The position numbers were made by a program, and so were the translations under genes. DNA of 7,415 bases from CAYZXL01 sp964482435 (lineage in GTDB: Bacteria > Auribacterota > JABMQX01), in contig CAYZXL010000121.1 of assembly GCA_964482435.1 (NCBI GenBank), forward strand, positions 1-7,415. Direction: 5' to 3'. Of the stretch, positions 4,830 to 7,415 are shown one piece after another (the stretch's first letter is position 1; each line of letters opens with the position of its first letter). The notes beneath the pieces were generated by a model. That model worked only from the letters and a program-made list of their open reading frames with translations, was not told the DNA's origin and did not search any database.

Positions 4830-7415
4830 GTGGCGCGGAGATGTCTGTCAAAACTAAGTGTTCTTATATTGGCCTGTCTTGTCTGTGGTTGTTTTTTCGC
4901 CCAGTCAGCGTCGGCAGCCGAGCAGCCGGATGGAGACGCGGGTCAGCCATTCCTCCCGGACAAGGAGGTGAAAGACTTCCTGGATTTCTGCCAGGACATA
5001 TGGAACAAGTTTAAAGACAAGGTAACTGAGAAGCAAAGGGACGACCTGCTTAAGGCGCTTGCGAAAATCGAGTGGGAAGGACTGAAGGCACGCAACGAAT
5101 CGTCGTTGCGAGATGCCAAAGACACGAGCTGGCAAACGTTCAAGTCTAAGCTGAAAGTTGTTCAGGAAGTTGCGGAGTCCGAGAGCCTCGATATAGGTAA
5201 CGCTGTTCGGAAGCTGCTTGGGGTTACGGGTGGGAAGCCGACCATCGTCCTGAAACCTCCCAATCCGATGGAACTGGAATTTGGGACTCCTTACAAGGAT
5301 CCCGGCTGGGAGGCTCGTGACCCTGAAGATGGTGACCTCACGGAGAACGTGCAAAGGGCCAGCTCCGTAGATTCCATGAAGGAAGGTGAATATACACTCA
5401 CTTGCTGGGTGAATGATTCGGCCGGGAATCAAGCTAAAGCGGAGCGGAAGGTGATCGTCAAGGATACCAAGGCGCCGTACGCGGAGGGTTTTTCACCGCG
5501 CGGACCAGTAAGATCCCCGATTGACACGTCCATCACTTTCCACATCAAGGACGATGGCACTGGGGTGGACGGGAAGTCCATCGAGATGACGGTTGATGGT
5601 ACTCGTGTTAGTCCCGAGATCAAGGGAAGTCCGAAGGACTATGAAGTGACGTACAGGCCGAAAGAGCCTTTTGGGCAGTGGAAAACGGTCACGGTAACAG
5701 TGAGCGCGAGGGATTTAAGTAAGCCTCAGGCGAACGAGATGAAGGAGGCATACGAGTTCCGGACCGAGGACAAGACTGCGCCGCGACTTGAGGGCGCCAA
5801 GCCAGACCGGGGCGAAGAGAATGTCGCGAGGGACACAGCGATCACATTCCACGTCAAGGACGACGGAGCTGGGGTGGAGAAGGACTCCATTAGGGTAACT
5901 GTGGAGGGCAAAGAGGTCCAACCCGAAAAGAAACCGGAGGTCCAGGGGGACGGGAAGGATTACGAGGTTACCTGGAGGCCGTCGAAGCCGTCGGAGCGCT
6001 TCGCGTACGGCAAAGAAGTGGGAGTGAGCGTGCGGGCAAGGGATTTGGCCGGGAACGAAATGTTCCCGAACTATTACGCTTTCATGGTCGAGAAGGGGCC
6101 TCCTCCGAAGATTGTTGAGCATCCCAAGTCGCAGAGACTGAAGGTTGGCGAGCGAGCTGAGTTCACTGTGAAGGTTGAGAGCGAGACTCCGGAGTCCTAC
6201 CAGTGGATGAAGGACGGTCAGGCGATAGAGGGCGCGACGAAAGAGAACTATGTGATTGCTTCGGTGCAGAAGGCTCATAAAGGCAATTACTACTGTGTTG
6301 TGACGAACCTTGCGGGGTCAACTCCGTCGAAGGTGGCTGAGCTGACCTTTTTTGTGCCGGACGGGAAGCCGACCATCGTCCTGAAACCTCCCAATCCGAT
6401 GGAGCTGGAATTTGGGACTCCTTACGTGGAGCCCGGGTGCACGGCTTCGGACCCCGAGGACCGCGACCTGACGGCAAAGGTGGAGCGTAAGGTGTTTGTG
6501 GACGCCAATAAGCTTGGTAAGTATGAGGTGACTTACAGCGTGAAGGACTCGGACGGCAACGAGGCGAAGGCCACCAGGATTGTGAGGGTGGTTGACCGAA
6601 CGCCTCCCGTGATTACTTTAAAAGGTGACGAGCGGATCGTCTTGGAGCTGGGTCGAGACCGCTTTAAAGACCCAGGGTATAAGGCGACGGACAACTACGA
6701 CGGGGACATTACCAGGAACGTGAAGACCGGGGGGAAGGTGGATGACAGCAAGGTAGGCACTTACGACTTGGTTTACACTGTCAGCGATTCCAGCGGGAAT
6801 CAAGCTCAACCGAAGAAGCGGATGGTCATTATGCAGGACACCAAGCCGCCGTACGTGAAGGACTTTTCACCGCCGGGACCGAAAAGAGCCCAGATTGACA
6901 CGCCCGTCGCTTTGCACATCAAGGATGATGGCACTGGGGTAGACGGGAAGTCCATCGAGATGACAGTGGATGGTAAGCGTGTTAGTCCCGAGATCAAGGG
7001 AAGTCCGAAGGACTATGAGGTGACGTACAGGCCGAAAGAGCCTTTTGAGGAGTGGAAAGCGGTCACGGTGGCGGTGAGTGCCAGGGATTTGAGTCGTCCC
7101 AAGCCCAACGTGATGGAGACGAAGACACACAAGTTCGAGACGGAGGACAAGACTCCGCCGCGAGTCGAAGACCCCAAGCCAGAGCCGGGCGAAAAGAATG
7201 TCAAGACGGATACAGCGATTACATTTCACGTCAAGGACGACGGAGCTGGGGTAGAGAAGGACTCGATTCAGGTTGCGGTAACTGTGCAGGGACAGAAGCG
7301 CGAAGGTCGACTCGAGCCCAAGGGGGACCCGAAGGATTACCAGGTCACCTGGAAGCTCTCGAAGCCGGCAGAGGGTTTTCCGTATGGCAAAAAAGTGGTA
7401 GTGAGCGTGAAGGCA
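4830..7415 (+). CDS. Secreted multi-domain Ig-like/DUF5011 repeat protein (3' end outside window)
   Basis: The frame is open for 862 codons and runs off the right edge. The GTG at 4830 is chosen because the in-frame stop is at 4824-4826, no ATG occurs before residue 147, and translation from GTG gives a textbook signal peptide: MARR, a hydrophobic core (VLILACLVCGCFF), and cleavage near SASA|AEQ at residue 29-30. Residues 33-133 are charged and helical. Then come DUF5011-type Ig-like domain 1 (135-212; FGTPYKDPGWEARDPEDGDL), repeat A1 (212-315), repeat B1 (316-422), an I-set-like Ig domain (423-510; YQWMKDGQ, GNYYCVV), DUF5011 domains 2 (512-589) and 3 (589-669), repeat A2 (670-774) and the first part of B2 (775 on). 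These families are beta-sandwich stalk or adhesion modules in bacterial surface proteins. No catalytic domain is visible. The A-B pairs match those of the gene ending at 948, so the missing 3' end may also carry a linker and a terminal domain like the one at 529-946. A lipoprotein reading of the VCGC segment is possible but less likely. Confidence 0.9.
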   Translation, partial: MARRCLSKLSVLILACLVCGCFFAQSASAAEQPDGDAGQPFLPDKEVKDFLDFCQDIWNKFKDKVTEKQRDDLLKALAKIEWEGLKARNESSLRDAKDTSWQTFKSKLKVVQEVAESESLDIGNAVRKLLGVTGGKPTIVLKPPNPMELEFGTPYKDPGWEARDPEDGDLTENVQRASSVDSMKEGEYTLTCWVNDSAGNQAKAERKVIVKDTKAPYAEGFSPRGPVRSPIDTSITFHIKDDGTGVDGKSIEMTVDGTRVSPEIKGSPKDYEVTYRPKEPFGQWKTVTVTVSARDLSKPQANEMKEAYEFRTEDKTAPRLEGAKPDRGEENVARDTAITFHVKDDGAGVEKDSIRVTVEGKEVQPEKKPEVQGDGKDYEVTWRPSKPSERFAYGKEVGVSVRARDLAGNEMFPNYYAFMVEKGPPPKIVEHPKSQRLKVGERAEFTVKVESETPESYQWMKDGQAIEGATKENYVIASVQKAHKGNYYCVVTNLAGSTPSKVAELTFFVPDGKPTIVLKPPNPMELEFGTPYVEPGCTASDPEDRDLTAKVERKVFVDANKLGKYEVTYSVKDSDGNEAKATRIVRVVDRTPPVITLKGDERIVLELGRDRFKDPGYKATDNYDGDITRNVKTGGKVDDSKVGTYDLVYTVSDSSGNQAQPKKRMVIMQDTKPPYVKDFSPPGPKRAQIDTPVALHIKDDGTGVDGKSIEMTVDGKRVSPEIKGSPKDYEVTYRPKEPFEEWKAVTVAVSARDLSRPKPNVMETKTHKFETEDKTPPRVEDPKPEPGEKNVKTDTAITFHVKDDGAGVEKDSIQVAVTVQGQKREGRLEPKGDPKDYQVTWKLSKPAEGFPYGKKVVVSVKA
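5232..5294 (+). repeat. Direct repeat R1, copy 1 (start of DUF5011 domain 1)
   Basis: This 63-base stretch, in frame, matches 6363-6425 at 62 of 63 bases; the single difference is a synonymous GAA/GAG change. It encodes GKPTIVLKPPN and then MELEFGTPY. Identity falls sharply right after it, where KDPGWEARDPEDGD meets VEPGCTASDPEDRD. Confidence 0.9.
5463..5774 (+). repeat. Ig-like repeat A1
   Basis: A 104-codon unit running from DTKAPY to the boundary motif RTEDK. Its core at 5541-5672 matches 6915-7046 at 125 of 132 bases. The core carries the acidic loop KDDGTGVDGKSIE and the strand KDYEVTYRP. Confidence 0.88.
5775..6095 (+). repeat. Ig-like repeat B1
   Basis: A 107-codon unit beginning TAPRLEGAKP, with FHVKDDGAGVEKDSI and YEVTWRPSKP, ending AFMVEK. 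It pairs with the preceding A1 and resembles the B units at 91-390 and 7152 onward. A run of 29 bases (5838-5866) is identical to 154-182 in the first gene. Confidence 0.85.
6363..6425 (+). repeat. Direct repeat R1, copy 2 (start of DUF5011 domain 2)
   Basis: Second copy of the 63-base repeat at 5232-5294, lying 1131 bases downstream. It follows the I-set Ig domain and opens a tandem pair of DUF5011 domains. Confidence 0.9.
6837..7151 (+). repeat. Ig-like repeat A2
   Basis: A 105-codon copy of A1, running from DTKPPY to ETEDK. Over the core, five of the seven base differences from A1 are synonymous; the other two lie in one codon and change Thr to Lys. The flanks of the unit are more diverged than the core. 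Confidence 0.88.
7152..7415 (+). repeat. Ig-like repeat B2 (incomplete at window edge)
   Basis: Starts TPPRVEDPKPEPG, carries FHVKDDGAGVEKDSI and YQVTWKLSKP, and is cut by the window end. It is closest to the B unit of the first gene at the boundary: 7140-7181 matches 79-120 at 39 of 42 bases. Confidence 0.85.

Noticed and set aside
4823..5014. Alternative + strand frame starting at a GTG at 4823
   Set aside because: Ends after 63 codons and lies over the signal peptide and helical region of the real 862-codon frame; no domain or signal peptide of its own.
5715..6278. Open frame of 187 codons on the - strand inside the third gene
   Set aside because: Antisense to recognisable Ig-like modules; Leu/Arg/His-rich translation typical of the complement of a GC-rich repeat gene.
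5232..7151. Direct repeats as a CRISPR array or insertion sequence
   Set aside because: The repeats are in-frame protein modules 1.1-1.4 kb apart within one open frame, without regular spacers, inverted ends or a transposase.

Overview
The window holds three genes, all on the + strand: the 3' end of one gene, one complete gene, and the 5' two-thirds or so of another that is still open at the right edge. All three appear to encode large exported proteins built from extracellular modules, with no metabolic enzyme, RNA gene or mobile element visible. GC content is moderate to high (mid-50s percent by eye) and codon use looks uniform. Long secreted Ig-like and vWA proteins of low similarity to familiar families are typical of uncultured Planctomycetota and other environmental bacteria (PVC group, Acidobacteriota-like); this taxonomic guess is weak.

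Region 1-948 is the end of an Ig-like repeat protein. It carries the tail of one repeat (type A), one full repeat (type B), a Gly/Ser/Pro-rich linker and a unique C-terminal domain. Region 949-1194 is a 246-base spacer with one odd, coding-like frame that ends in an ATGA overlap with the next start. Region 1195-4767 encodes a 1190-residue exported protein with two von Willebrand factor A (vWA) domains separated by about 490 residues of charged helical repeats, and ending in a two-helix membrane hairpin. The first vWA has lost its metal-binding site and the second keeps it. After a 62-base gap, region 4830-7415 is the start of a second Ig-like repeat protein that begins at a GTG codon. It has a signal peptide, a helical region, then DUF5011, A, B, I-set Ig, DUF5011, DUF5011, A and B modules in order.

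The first and third genes share A-B module pairs and stretches of nearly identical DNA, so they are probably paralogues flanking the vWA gene. The likely picture, which is inference, is a surface or periplasmic assembly. The membrane-anchored double-vWA protein would be the adhesion or scaffold component, and the Ig-repeat proteins would be its secreted partners. I found no strong evidence for a defence system, CRISPR array or mobile element.
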